This document shows positions 16,965 to 27,055 of a DNA stretch of 64,000 nucleotides, piece by piece. The DNA comes from Pseudomonas sp. B33.4 (GTDB lineage: Bacteria; Pseudomonadota; Gammaproteobacteria; Pseudomonadales; Pseudomonadaceae), in NCBI RefSeq assembly GCF_034555375.1, contig NZ_CP140706.1, positions 5,385,001-5,449,000 on the forward strand, in the 5' to 3' direction. Numbering within the stretch: the stretch's first letter is position 1; each line of letters begins with the position of its first letter. The position numbers were made by a program, and so were the translations under genes. The notes below the pieces were generated by a model, which was given only the letters and a program-made list of their open reading frames with translations, was not told the origin of the DNA and did no database searches.

Positions 16965-19900
16965 AGGCGCACAAAGGCGTCTCCACGTGGTGCATCGATC
17001 ACCCGGTCGCCACAATCCTGCTGACCATCGCTTTGGTGCTGGTCGGTTTGATTGCCTTCCCGCGCTTGCCAATCGCCCCACTGCCGGAAGCGGAATTTCC
17101 GACAATTCAGGTGTCCGCGCAGTTGCCCGGCGCCAGCCCCGACACCATGGCCTCGTCCGTGGCCACGCCACTGGAAGTGCAGTTCAGCGCCATCCCCGGC
17201 ATGACTCAGATGACCTCAAGCAGTGCGCTGGGCTCCAGCCTGCTGACCCTGCAATTCACCCTCGATAAAAGCATCGACACTGCTGCGCAGGAAGTCCAAG
17301 CGGCGATCAACACCGCCGCCGGCAAGCTGCCTAAGGACATGCCGACGCTGCCCACCTGGAAGAAGGTCAACCCGGCCGACAGCCCGGTGCTGATCCTCAG
17401 CGTCAGCTCGACGCAAATGCCCGGCACCGAACTCAGCGACCTGGTGGAAACCCTGCTCTCGCGTCAGATCAGTCAGATCGACGGCGTAGGCCAAATCAAC
17501 ATCACCGGTCAGCAACGTCCGGCGATTCGCGTGCAAGCCTCGGCAGACAAACTTGCGGCGATCGGCCTGACCCTCGCCGACATTCGTCTGGCGATCCAGC
17601 AGACCAGCCTCAACCTGGCCAAAGGTGCGCTGTACGGCGAGTCAAGCATCTCGACGCTGTCGACCAACGACCAGTTGTTCCACCCCGAGGACTACAGCCA
17701 ACTCATCGTTTCCTACAAGGATGGCGCCCCGGTTCACCTGCGCGATGTCGCCAAAGTCGTCAACGGTTCGGAAGATGCCTACGTGCAAGCGTGGGCTGGC
17801 GATCAACCCGGTGTGAACCTGGTGATCTCGCGCCAGCCCGGCGCCAACATCGTCGAAACCGTCGACCGCATTCAAGCCGCCCTGCCCGGCCTCGAAGCGA
17901 TGTTACCGGCGTCGGTGCAGGTGAAAACCCTGATCGACCGTACGCAGACCATTCGGGCCTCGTTGCATGAAGTCGAGATCACTTTATTGATCGCTATCCT
18001 GCTGGTGGTCGCGGTGATGGCGCTGTTCCTGCGCCAATTGTCGGCGACCTTGATTGTGTCGGCGGTACTCGGTGTGTCGTTGATCGCCAGTTTCGCCCTG
18101 ATGTACATCCTCGGTTTCAGCCTGAACAACCTGACATTGGTGGCGATCGTCGTCGCCGTGGGATTTGTGGTCGACGATGCCATCGTCGTGGTGGAAAACA
18201 TCCACCGGCATCTGGAGGCCGGCGACGATATGCGCGAGGCTGCCATCAAAGGCGCCGGCGAGATCGGTTTCACCGTGGTTTCGATCAGTTTCTCGCTGGT
18301 GGCGGCGTTTATTCCGCTGCTGTTCATGGGCGGTGTGGTCGGGCGACTGTTCAAGGAGTTCGCCCTGACCGCGACCTCGACCATCATGATTTCCGTGGTG
18401 GTGTCGCTGACCCTGGCGCCGACTCTCGCTGCATTGTTCATGCGCAAACCGGTGCATCACGCCCACGACAAACCGGGCTTCAGCGAACGCCTGCTCGGCT
18501 GGTACGAGAAAGGTTTGCGCCGTGCCCTCGCCCATCAGAAATTGATGATCGGCGTATTCGGTTTGTCACTGGCGCTGGCCATCGGTGGTTACATCTTTAT
18601 CCCGAAAGGTTTCTTCCCGGTGCAGGACACCGGTTTCGTCCTCGGCACCACCGAAGCGGCTGCGGATATTTCCTACGGCGACATGGTGAAAAAACACTTG
18701 GCCATGGCCGAAATCGTCGCCGCCGATCCGGCGGTGCAGGCGTTCTCACACTCGGTCGGCGTATCCGGCAGCAACCAGACCATTGCCAACGGCCGTTTCT
18801 GGATCGCCCTGAAAAAACGTGGCGACCGTGACGTCAGCGCCAGCCAGTTCATCGACCGTATCCGTCCACAACTGATGAAAGTCCCCGGCATCGTCCTCTA
18901 TCTGCGCGCAGGGCAAGACATCAACCTCAGCTCCGGCCCGAGCCGCGCGCAGTATCAATACGTGCTGAAGAGTAACGACGGCGCAACCCTCGCGACATGG
19001 ACGCAACGCCTCACGGAAAAACTGCGCAGTAACCCGGCGTTCCGCGACATTTCCAACGACCTGCAACTGGGCGGCAGCATCACCCACATCAGCATCGACC
19101 GCAGCGCTGCCGCACGTTTCGGCCTGACCGCGAGCGATGTCGACGAGGCGCTGTATGACGCCTTCGGCCAACGGCAGATCAATGAATTCCAGACCCAGGT
19201 CAACCAGTACAACGTGATTCTGGAGCTGGACACCAAACAGCGCGGCAAGGCCGAAAGCCTCAACTACTTTTACCTGCGTTCGCCGCTGAGTGGCGAGATG
19301 GTGCCGCTGTCGGCGCTGGCCAAATTCGACGCGCCGACCATTGGTCCGTTGTCGATTGCCCACGATGGCATGTTCCCGGCCGCCAACCTGTCGTTCAACC
19401 TCGCGCCCGGCGTGGCGTTGGGTGATGCGGTAATTCTGCTCAATCAGGCCAAGGCCGAGATCGGCATGCCCACCGCGATCAGCGGCAATTTCCAGGGCGC
19501 GGCGCAGGCGTTCCAGAGTTCGCTGGCCAGTCAGCCGTGGCTGATTCTGGCGGCGCTGGTGGCGGTGTACATCATTCTTGGCGTGCTTTATGAAAGCTTC
19601 GTGCACCCGCTGACAATTATTTCGACGCTGCCGGCGGCAGGTTTGGGCGCAGTAATCATGCTGTGGATCTGCGGCCAGGACTTTTCGATCATGGCCTTGA
19701 TCGGGCTGGTGCTGCTGATCGGTATCGTCAAGAAGAACGGCATCCTGATGATCGACTTCGCCCTCGAAGCCCAGCGACACCGAGGCCTGTCACCGCAGGA
19801 GGCGATTTTCGAGGCGTGCATCACGCGGTTCCGACCGATCATCATGACCACCCTCGCCGCCCTGCTCGGCGCCCTGCCGCTGATGCTCGGTTACGGCACT

Positions 19901-20062
19901 GGCGCCGAACTGCGCCAGCCGTTGGGGATCGCGGTGGTGGGCGGTTTGCTGGTCAGCCAGATGCTGACGTTGTTTACCACTCCGGTCATATACTTGTGGC
20001 TTGAGCGACTTTTCCATAGACCCAAACCTGCGCCCCTGCCGGCGTTGGCGACCACAGACTGA
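16961..20062 (+). CDS. RND efflux permease, HAE1 type
   Basis: This 1033-residue proton-driven inner-membrane pump is about the length of AcrB, MdtB and MdtC. The N-terminal helix and pore-domain start (LIAFPRLPIAPLPEAEFPTIQV) are typical. Transmembrane helix 4 carries the paired aspartates of drug-type pumps in VGFVVDDAIVVVENIHRHLE, unlike metal (HME) pumps, which have one. The second-half helices include LIGLVLLIGIVKKNGILMID and the late helices around LLGALPLMLGYGTGAELRQP. Likely substrates are organic compounds; the exact range cannot be told. It is followed 9 bases later by a response-regulator gene. Confidence 0.95.
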   Translation: MKAHKGVSTWCIDHPVATILLTIALVLVGLIAFPRLPIAPLPEAEFPTIQVSAQLPGASPDTMASSVATPLEVQFSAIPGMTQMTSSSALGSSLLTLQFTLDKSIDTAAQEVQAAINTAAGKLPKDMPTLPTWKKVNPADSPVLILSVSSTQMPGTELSDLVETLLSRQISQIDGVGQINITGQQRPAIRVQASADKLAAIGLTLADIRLAIQQTSLNLAKGALYGESSISTLSTNDQLFHPEDYSQLIVSYKDGAPVHLRDVAKVVNGSEDAYVQAWAGDQPGVNLVISRQPGANIVETVDRIQAALPGLEAMLPASVQVKTLIDRTQTIRASLHEVEITLLIAILLVVAVMALFLRQLSATLIVSAVLGVSLIASFALMYILGFSLNNLTLVAIVVAVGFVVDDAIVVVENIHRHLEAGDDMREAAIKGAGEIGFTVVSISFSLVAAFIPLLFMGGVVGRLFKEFALTATSTIMISVVVSLTLAPTLAALFMRKPVHHAHDKPGFSERLLGWYEKGLRRALAHQKLMIGVFGLSLALAIGGYIFIPKGFFPVQDTGFVLGTTEAAADISYGDMVKKHLAMAEIVAADPAVQAFSHSVGVSGSNQTIANGRFWIALKKRGDRDVSASQFIDRIRPQLMKVPGIVLYLRAGQDINLSSGPSRAQYQYVLKSNDGATLATWTQRLTEKLRSNPAFRDISNDLQLGGSITHISIDRSAAARFGLTASDVDEALYDAFGQRQINEFQTQVNQYNVILELDTKQRGKAESLNYFYLRSPLSGEMVPLSALAKFDAPTIGPLSIAHDGMFPAANLSFNLAPGVALGDAVILLNQAKAEIGMPTAISGNFQGAAQAFQSSLASQPWLILAALVAVYIILGVLYESFVHPLTIISTLPAAGLGAVIMLWICGQDFSIMALIGLVLLIGIVKKNGILMIDFALEAQRHRGLSPQEAIFEACITRFRPIIMTTLAALLGALPLMLGYGTGAELRQPLGIAVVGGLLVSQMLTLFTTPVIYLWLERLFHRPKPAPLPALATTD

Positions 20063-20071
20063 GGCAGGGTC

Positions 20072-20749
20072 ATGCGCGTTCTGATTATCGAAGACGAGGA
20101 AAAAACCGCGGACTATCTGCACCGCGGTCTGACGGAACAGGGTTACACCGTGGATCTGGCCCGCGACGGCGTCGAGGGTCTGCATCTGGCGCTGGAAAGC
20201 GACTACGCGGTGATCGTCCTCGACGTCATGTTGCCGGGCCTCGATGGCTTCGGCGTGCTGCGCGCATTGCGTGCGCGCAAGCAGACCCCGGTGATCATGC
20301 TCACCGCCCGCGAGCGCGTCGAAGACCGCATCAAAGGCCTGCGCGACGGCGCCGACGATTACCTCGGCAAACCGTTCTCCTTCCTCGAACTGGTCGCACG
20401 TTTGCAAGCGCTGACCCGGCGCAGCGGCGGGCATGAACCGGTGCAAGTGAGCATCGCCGACCTGTGGATCGATTTGATCAGCCGCAAGGCCACCCGCGCC
20501 GGCACGCGTCTGGATCTGACGGCCAAGGAATTTTCGCTGCTCAGTGTCCTCGCCCGCCGCCAGGGTGAAATCCTCTCGAAAACCGCGATTGCCGAGATGG
20601 TCTGGGACATCAATTTCGACAGCGATGCCAACGTCGTCGAAGTCGCGATCAAACGCCTGCGCGCCAAGCTCGACGGGCCGTTCGACGAGAAACTGCTGCA
20701 CACCATTCGCGGCATGGGTTATGTGCTGGAGAGCCGTGGTGTCCAGTAA
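20072..20749 (+). CDS. OmpR-family response regulator, heavy-metal (CopR/CzcR/IrlR) type
   Basis: This 225-residue regulator has an N-terminal receiver domain with the acidic pair in RVLIIEDEEKTADYLHRGL, the phosphoacceptor Asp in YAVIVLDVMLPGLDGFG and the conserved Lys in DYLGKPFSF. The C-terminal winged helix has LDLTAKEFSLLSVLARRQGE and the recognition segment NVVEVAIKRLRAKLD, ending in LLHTIRGMGYVLE. The N-terminal motif EDEEKTADYLxxGLxExGYxVD is typical of metal-responsive CopR/CzcR regulators. It overlaps the histidine-kinase gene by 11 bases and lies 9 bases after the RND permease, so the pump is its likely target. Confidence 0.92.
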   Translation: MRVLIIEDEEKTADYLHRGLTEQGYTVDLARDGVEGLHLALESDYAVIVLDVMLPGLDGFGVLRALRARKQTPVIMLTARERVEDRIKGLRDGADDYLGKPFSFLELVARLQALTRRSGGHEPVQVSIADLWIDLISRKATRAGTRLDLTAKEFSLLSVLARRQGEILSKTAIAEMVWDINFDSDANVVEVAIKRLRAKLDGPFDEKLLHTIRGMGYVLESRGVQ

Positions 20750-22103
20750 CTCGATTGCCCTACGTTTAAGCGGCATGTTCACGCTGGTGGCGCTGCTGGT
20801 GTTTCTGTTGATCGGCGGCGCGTTGTACCAGCAGGTCGACAAAGGCTTGGGATTGCTCCCGGAAGCCGAGCTGGATGCGCGTTACAGCGTGCTCGAATCG
20901 GCGCTCAATCGCTTCGGCACGCCAGAGCACTGGGTGAAGATCAACGCCAAGTTGAAGCTGCTTGGCGAGGAAGACAAACGCATTCGGTTCTGGGTGGTGA
21001 GTGGCGATCCGGGTTACGAGTATGGTCAGCCCGATGCGGCGATTCGCGCGTTCGCTCAAGGCCCGTTGGGCATGCATGACCTGCAGTTACCCGACCATCC
21101 CTATCCGCTGAAAGTGTTGCTCACCGAGCTGCCGGCCAAGGATCAACGTCCGCCGCTGCGCTTCATGATCGGCATCGATACCGAGACGTTTCATGAGACT
21201 CAGCACAATCTGTTGATCGCGCTGATCGGGCTGGCGATTGTCGGTGTGTTGATGGCCTCGGCGCTGGGTTATTGGGTGGCGCGGATTGGTCTCAAGCCAC
21301 TGATCAAACTGTCCCACGAGGCTCAGCGATTGGCGCCACCACTACGCGCCGGGCGCTTGCGTTTGTCACCGCTGCCACCGGAGCTTGAGCAGTTTGTCGA
21401 CTCGTTCAATTCGACGCTGGAACGGGTTGAACAGGCCTATTCGCGACTGGAGTCGTTCAACGCCGACGTCGCCCATGAGCTGCGTTCGCCGCTGACCAAT
21501 CTGATTGGCCAGACGCAAGTGGCGCTGACCCGTGGGCGCTCTGCCGAACACTATTTCGAGGTGCTGCAATCCAATCTTGAAGAGCTGGAACGGCTGCGTT
21601 CGATCATCAATGACATGCTGTTTCTGGCCAGTGCCGATCAGGGTAACAAGGCGACTAAACTGACTTCGACGTCGCTGGCCGATGAAGTGGCGACGACGCT
21701 GGAATATCTGGATTTCATTCTTGAAGATGCGCAGGTTGAAGTGCAGGTCAGCGGTGATGCGCTGGTGCAGATCGAGGTCGCGCATTTGCGCCGGGCGTTG
21801 ATCAATTTGTTGAGTAATGCGGTGCAGCACACCGGCGCGGGTCAGGTGATCGAGGTGCGCATTGAGGTTGAAGCGCACCAGGTGAGTATTGGTGTGGCCA
21901 ACCCGGGATCGCCGATTGCCAGCGAGCATTTGCCACGCTTGTTCGAACGGTTTTATCGGGTGGATGCGTCGCGTAGCAACAGTGGTAATAACCATGGGTT
22001 GGGGTTGGCGATCGTCAAGGCGATTGCGCTGATGCATGGCGGGGATGTGTTTGTGCGCAGTGATCGGGGGATGAATACCTTCGGGATTTATTTGCCGGTC
22101 TGA
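20739..22103 (+). CDS. Sensor histidine kinase, heavy-metal (CopS/CzcS) type
   Basis: This 454-residue membrane kinase has helix 1 (MFTLVALLVFLLIGGALYQQ), a periplasmic sensor of about 130 residues, helix 2 (LLIALIGLAIVGVLMASALG) and HAMP. The H-box is SFNADVAHELRSPLTNLIGQ, with the autophosphorylated His. The N-box is NLLSNAVQHTG and the G-box is NNHGLGLAIVKAIALMHGG. The start is a GTG at 20739 (another GTG lies immediately before), inside the end of the regulator gene. There is no His- or Met-rich metal motif in the sensor loop, so the inducing signal is uncertain despite the CopS-like architecture. A MITE-like element begins 3 bases after the stop. Confidence 0.9.
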   Translation: MSSNSIALRLSGMFTLVALLVFLLIGGALYQQVDKGLGLLPEAELDARYSVLESALNRFGTPEHWVKINAKLKLLGEEDKRIRFWVVSGDPGYEYGQPDAAIRAFAQGPLGMHDLQLPDHPYPLKVLLTELPAKDQRPPLRFMIGIDTETFHETQHNLLIALIGLAIVGVLMASALGYWVARIGLKPLIKLSHEAQRLAPPLRAGRLRLSPLPPELEQFVDSFNSTLERVEQAYSRLESFNADVAHELRSPLTNLIGQTQVALTRGRSAEHYFEVLQSNLEELERLRSIINDMLFLASADQGNKATKLTSTSLADEVATTLEYLDFILEDAQVEVQVSGDALVQIEVAHLRRALINLLSNAVQHTGAGQVIEVRIEVEAHQVSIGVANPGSPIASEHLPRLFERFYRVDASRSNSGNNHGLGLAIVKAIALMHGGDVFVRSDRGMNTFGIYLPV

Positions 22104-22106
22104 AAA

Positions 22107-22285
22107 GCCCCTCACCCTAACCCTCTCCCAGAGGGAGAGGGGACTGATTGGGGGATGCTGCAAATGTGCACCGACCTGATCTTGATTCACCGAATCCATA
22201 ATCGACTCGATCTTTCAGGTCGATGTACAGCGCCAGACACCTCGGTCAGCTCCCTCTCCCTCCGGGAGAGGGCTGGGGTGAGGGG
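22107..22285. repeat. MITE-like inverted-repeat element, copy C (opposite orientation)
   Basis: The reverse complement of this stretch matches copy A (8551-8729) along its length, including the core GTCGATTATGGATTCGG and the flanking CCGAGGTGTC. The ends are CCCCTCACCCTAACCCTCTC and GAGAGGGCTGGGGTGAGGGG. It starts 3 bases after the sensor-kinase stop codon and could act as a terminator or mRNA-stabilising hairpin. Confidence 0.87.
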
Positions 22286-22401
22286 GTGATTTTTGCTCTT
22301 GCTGTAACAGTCATTTATGAAAATCACGCTGTTTCCCAACGCCCGGCAACCTTATCTTTGCCCGCACCAAACAGCACTCGCCAAGCGAGAAGGTTTTCAA
22401 G

Positions 22402-22623
22402 ATGTCCAACAGTATGGGTATTGCCAGCGCGTTCGTTTTGTCCTCATTGATCCTGTCGCCAATGGCGATGGCCGAAGAATCGCAGTCGTTCGTGGCGCAC
22501 AACGTCGCTCGCGCTCAGGCCTACGATCAGTATCAGGCCGAAGTGATGGCCAAGGCACAAAACGCCTCGCAAGCCCCGCAGGCTGCCACTTCCCAGGCCC
22601 AAGCGGCCGAGAAAGACAGCTGA
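22402..22623 (+). CDS. Small exported protein of unknown function
   Basis: This 73-residue protein has a Sec signal peptide (GIASAFVLSSLILSPMAMAEE, cleavage likely after AMA). The mature product of about 48 residues is helical and rich in Ala and Gln (AYDQYQAEVMAKAQNASQAP). It has no cysteine and no lipobox, so it is probably soluble in the periplasm. I do not recognise the family beyond short Pseudomonas hypothetical proteins. It has its own strong terminator at 22693-22720, which supports it being a real single-gene unit. Confidence 0.7.
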   Translation: MSNSMGIASAFVLSSLILSPMAMAEESQSFVAHNVARAQAYDQYQAEVMAKAQNASQAPQAATSQAQAAEKDS

Positions 22624-22692
22624 GTCGCGCACCGCGCCAACGTTTCCCTCGACGCGGTTGTTTGGCTCTTCCCGTTCAACCGTCGTCATTCC

Positions 22693-22720
22693 AGGCCGCT
22701 GCCTTTCAGCGGCCTTTTTT
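22693..22720 (+). terminator. Rho-independent terminator
   Basis: AGGCCGCTG (22693-22701) pairs with CAGCGGCCT (22707-22715) and is followed by a T6 run. It ends the small exported-protein gene and insulates the downstream porin gene. Confidence 0.92.
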
Positions 22721-22820
22721 CGTTGTGGTCTGAAAGCCGTTTGGTTCGTCTGTAACAACAAGAAACATCACGCCCCTCAGGACATTGAGGGGCCAGTTGA
22801 CCCAAGGAGCTCCATCGCAA

Positions 22821-24137
22821 GTGCGTTACCCAGTCCGCTTCTCTCCGTTGTTCATTGCAATTGCCGCAACGATTGCCCCTGCCGCTCACGCCGACGAGCC
22901 TGCCAAAGAAGGTTTCGTCGAAGGTTCGAGCCTCAACCTCAACGCCCGCAACTACTACATGAATCGCAACCGCTTGCAGAAAGCGGACGACAACATCGAG
23001 TGGGGCCAGGGCTTTCTTGGCATTTTCAAGTCGGGTTACACCGAAGGCACGGTCGGTTTCGGTATTGATGCCCACGCCATGCTCGGGCTGAAGCTCGATG
23101 GTGGTGGCGGCACGGACGGTTCGAGCATCCTGCCGGTCAGAGAGAATGGCGGCAAAGCGCCGGGGGCTTTTTCCACCGCAGGTGGCACGCTGAAAATACG
23201 TGCGTTCGATACCGAGTTGAAGGCCGGAGACCTGTTCCTCACCAACCCGGTCATCGCTGGCGGTGACACGCGCATGCTGCCGCAGACGTTTCGTGGTGTG
23301 AGCCTGACCAACCACAGCTTTGATGGCTGGTTGATCGAAGGCGGTCAGGCCAGTTTCACCAAGCCGTACAACCAAAGCGGCCACACGCGCATTGGCACTT
23401 CCTACGGCACCTTGGCTGACGGCGACGAGAGCCAGCACCTGAACTGGGCCGGTGCGGCGTGGAGCGGCGTCGAAGGTCTGACCAGCAGCCTCTACGCTTC
23501 TGAGCTCAAGGACATCTGGAACCAGTACTACTACGACCTCGACTACACCTGGCAGTTGAGCGATCTGGTCAGCCTCAATCCGGGTTTGCACTTCTATCAC
23601 ACGCAAGACACCGGTGATGCGCTGTTGGGCAACATCGACAACAACACCTACAGCCTGCATTTAACCGTGGGTATCGGTAACCACAGCGTCACTGCTGCGT
23701 ATCAGCGGGTCAATGGCAACACGCCGTTCGACTACATCAGCCAGGGCGACAGCGTTTACCTCGACAACTCGCAGCAGTATTCCGACTTCAACGGCCCGAA
23801 CGAGCGCTCGTGGAAGCTCAAATACGCTTATGACTTCGCCGGTGTCGGCATGCCGGGACTGACCTCGTCGGTCTCCTACTCGCGCGGAACAGTAGACCTG
23901 AGCAAGGTCGACACCGACAGCAAAGGCTATTCCAACTGGTACAGCGCCGACGGCCGCAACGCCAAACACTGGGAACGCGATCTCGATCTGAAATACGTCG
24001 TGCAGAGCGGTCAGGCCAAGGATCTGGCGGTGCACCTGCAATGGGCGACCAACCGTGGCGGCAACGGTTACGGCGTGATTGATTCAGATACAGATGAGTA
24101 CCGCGTGATCATCGACTACCCGATCAACGTCTTCTAA
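22821..24137 (+). CDS. OprD-family outer-membrane porin
   Basis: This 438-residue protein is an 18-strand-type outer-membrane channel for small nutrients such as amino acids or carboxylates; the exact substrate cannot be assigned. The signal peptide is [19 protein letters not shown]. The mature start [19 protein letters not shown] and the segment [27 protein letters not shown] are hallmarks of OprD/OccD-OccK porins. Aromatic-ended strands recur to the C-terminal DYPINVF, whose final Phe is the usual assembly signal. The start is a GTG at 22821 (VRYPVRFSP) with AAGGAG upstream; a frame opening at 22785 would add 12 residues before the signal peptide. Confidence 0.92.
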   Translation: MRYPVRFSPLFIAIAATIAPAAHADEPAKEGFVEGSSLNLNARNYYMNRNRLQKADDNIEWGQGFLGIFKSGYTEGTVGFGIDAHAMLGLKLDGGGGTDGSSILPVRENGGKAPGAFSTAGGTLKIRAFDTELKAGDLFLTNPVIAGGDTRMLPQTFRGVSLTNHSFDGWLIEGGQASFTKPYNQSGHTRIGTSYGTLADGDESQHLNWAGAAWSGVEGLTSSLYASELKDIWNQYYYDLDYTWQLSDLVSLNPGLHFYHTQDTGDALLGNIDNNTYSLHLTVGIGNHSVTAAYQRVNGNTPFDYISQGDSVYLDNSQQYSDFNGPNERSWKLKYAYDFAGVGMPGLTSSVSYSRGTVDLSKVDTDSKGYSNWYSADGRNAKHWERDLDLKYVVQSGQAKDLAVHLQWATNRGGNGYGVIDSDTDEYRVIIDYPINVF

Positions 24138-24178
24138 GATCGGCGCCATAACACCGTCCTGATTTCAGTGATGCACCC

Positions 24179-24268
24179 TGTGGGAGCGAGCCTGCTCGAG
24201 AAAGCGGTCTACCATTCAACATCTATGTTGAATGACACAGCGCTTTCGCGAGCGGGCTCGCTCCCACA
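24179..24268. repeat. REP pair enclosing a second perfect palindrome
   Basis: The outer arms, reading TGTGGGAGCGAGCCTGCTCG and on at 24179-24206, and their imperfect reverse complement at 24241-24268, enclose CATTCAACAT-CT-ATGTTGAATG (24213-24234). The two nested palindromes make a cruciform-prone site. Confidence 0.88.
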
Positions 24269-24346
24269 TTGGGAATGGTTTCTGGCTTCGGCTGCAGTGT
24301 TTCGCCTACTACGCTTATAAGACTCCCCCCAACCGACAGCCCAATC

Positions 24347-25855
24347 ATGATCGCGAGCCGTACCCCACCCGTTGCGGGCAAGACCGGACGCCCCGAGCTG
24401 CTGCTGATCTGCGGCAGTTTGCTGACCGTGATCGCGATTGTGTGCATTGTCACTTTCCTGCTGATCCGCGAGCACGCCAACGCTCGGGAATCGGCAACCC
24501 GCAGCGCCACCACCATCGCTCAATTGATTGATGCCGATGTGCTACGCACGGTCGAGTTGTACGACTTGACCCTGCAAGGCCTGATCGCCGCCGCCCAGCG
24601 CGATGACCTGCAAGATGTTTCGCCGCAGATCCGCCATCTGGCGCTGTTTGACCGCTCAACCACGGCGCGATTCAAGGGCGATATTCTGTTGCTCGACAAG
24701 CATGGGGATGTAATTGCCGATTCCTCGCGAGTCGAGCCGAAACCGGGCAACTTTGCCGACCGCGATTATTTCCTCGCCCACGCGTTCAATCGCGATGTCG
24801 GCATGTTTATCAGCCGCCCGTTCAAGACCCGTTGCGACTGCGATGAAGCCAATCAGTGGCGCATCAGCTTCAGCCGACGGATTTCCTCGGACACCGGTGA
24901 GTTCGCCGGAGTGGCCGTGGCGTCGATGAAGCTCGATTACTTCGATCAGTTGTTCAACAGCCTCGACATCGGCAAGGACAGCACGTTGAACATTATCGAC
25001 AACGACGGTGTTCTGCTGGCGCAAAAGCCCTATCTGCAAAGCGATTCGATCGGAAAGAGCTTCGGCAACCGGCCCAACGTGATACGGATCCTGCGCGACA
25101 AGGATGGCAATGGCAGTTTCACCAGTACCTCGAGCATGGACCAGCAGCAGCGCCTCTATACCTATTCGCGGGTCGGCAATTTGCCGCTGACGGTGATGGT
25201 TGCACTGTCCAGCGATGAAGTGTTCGGCACCTGGCGGCGCACCGCGATGTTGATCAGCGGCGCCACGGGGGTGCTGTGCGTGGGCTTGCTATGGCTGACC
25301 TGGCTACTGGCCCGCGAGTTGCGTTTGCGCCAGCGTGCCGAGCGGGAGCTGGCGCAACTGGCTGCTACCGATGCGCTGACTGGCGTGGCCAATCGGCGAA
25401 TGCTCGATCAGGCACTGCGTCATGAGTGGTTCCGCGCCCAACGCTCGGGCAAACCGATGTCGGTGATGATGATCGATGCCGATCACTTCAAGGCCTTCAA
25501 TGATCGACATGGGCATCAGGCCGGGGATCAAGCGTTGCGCGAACTGGCCAAGGTGATCACGACGAACGTACGGCGACCGGCAGATCTGGTCGCGCGCTAT
25601 GGCGGTGAGGAGTTTTCGGTGATTCTCGCCGAGACCGACGGTCATGGCGCGCAGCAGATTGCCGAGCATATTCGTCAGGCGGTGGAGCAGTTGCCATTGG
25701 TCGACGGGGCCGAGCGGCCGATGACGGTGAGTATTGGCATCGCGACGGGGACGGCGGCGAGTGAGATGACGCTGGAACAGTTGCTGTTTGCGGCGGACAA
25801 GGCGTTGTATCAGGCCAAGGAAGGTGGGCGGAATCGGGTGGTGGTGGCGGCCTGA
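24347..25855 (+). CDS. Membrane diguanylate cyclase (Cache sensor and GGDEF)
   Basis: This 502-residue protein probably makes cyclic di-GMP. TM1 is LLICGSLLTVIAIVCIVTFLL. The periplasmic PDC/Cache-type sensor (about 45-300) has DGDVIADSS-like (KHGDVIADSSRVEPKPGNFA) and RISFSRRISSDTGEFAGVAV segments. TM2 is ISGATGVLCVGLLWLTWLLA. The GGDEF domain begins DALTGVANRRMLDQ, with the active-site loop RYGGEEFSVILAE intact. An RxxD inhibitory site upstream is not obvious. The start ATG at 24347 is preferred because the frame to 24269 runs into the REP repeat. The ligand is unknown. Confidence 0.9.
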   Translation: MIASRTPPVAGKTGRPELLLICGSLLTVIAIVCIVTFLLIREHANARESATRSATTIAQLIDADVLRTVELYDLTLQGLIAAAQRDDLQDVSPQIRHLALFDRSTTARFKGDILLLDKHGDVIADSSRVEPKPGNFADRDYFLAHAFNRDVGMFISRPFKTRCDCDEANQWRISFSRRISSDTGEFAGVAVASMKLDYFDQLFNSLDIGKDSTLNIIDNDGVLLAQKPYLQSDSIGKSFGNRPNVIRILRDKDGNGSFTSTSSMDQQQRLYTYSRVGNLPLTVMVALSSDEVFGTWRRTAMLISGATGVLCVGLLWLTWLLARELRLRQRAERELAQLAATDALTGVANRRMLDQALRHEWFRAQRSGKPMSVMMIDADHFKAFNDRHGHQAGDQALRELAKVITTNVRRPADLVARYGGEEFSVILAETDGHGAQQIAEHIRQAVEQLPLVDGAERPMTVSIGIATGTAASEMTLEQLLFAADKALYQAKEGGRNRVVVAA

Positions 25856-25880
25856 TAGATGTATTGGCTTCACCGGCCCT

Positions 25881-25945
25881 ATCGCGAGCAGGCTCACTCC
25901 TACAGGGGAATGCATTCCAAATGTAGGAGTGAGCCTGCTCGCGAT
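25881..25945. repeat. REP pair (inverted, ACTCCT subtype)
   Basis: ATCGCGAGCAGGCTCACTCC and on (25881-25904) is repeated in reverse complement at 25922-25945, between the convergent diguanylate cyclase gene and lpxC. Confidence 0.9.
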
Positions 25946-25985
25946 GAGGCCGGCCCAGGCAACACAAAAACCAAGGGCATAAAAA

Positions 25986-26007
25986 AAGGCCATCCGAGGA
26001 TGGCCTT
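25986..26007 (-). terminator. Terminator after lpxC, end of the dcw cluster
   Basis: AAGGCCATCC (25986-25995) pairs with GGATGGCCTT (25998-26007). On the minus strand the stem is followed by a run of T. It lies 25 bases after the lpxC stop. Confidence 0.9.
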
Positions 26008-26031
26008 CAAAAAACTAGAGAGGTTTTTTAC

Positions 26032-26979
<948 letters not shown>

Positions 26980-27055
26980 TCAACAAAGGCTGGCGATAAT
27001 AGCAGACCGAGCCTTTGCTGAACACCAATCACCTTCATAGCCCTGATACATTCCA

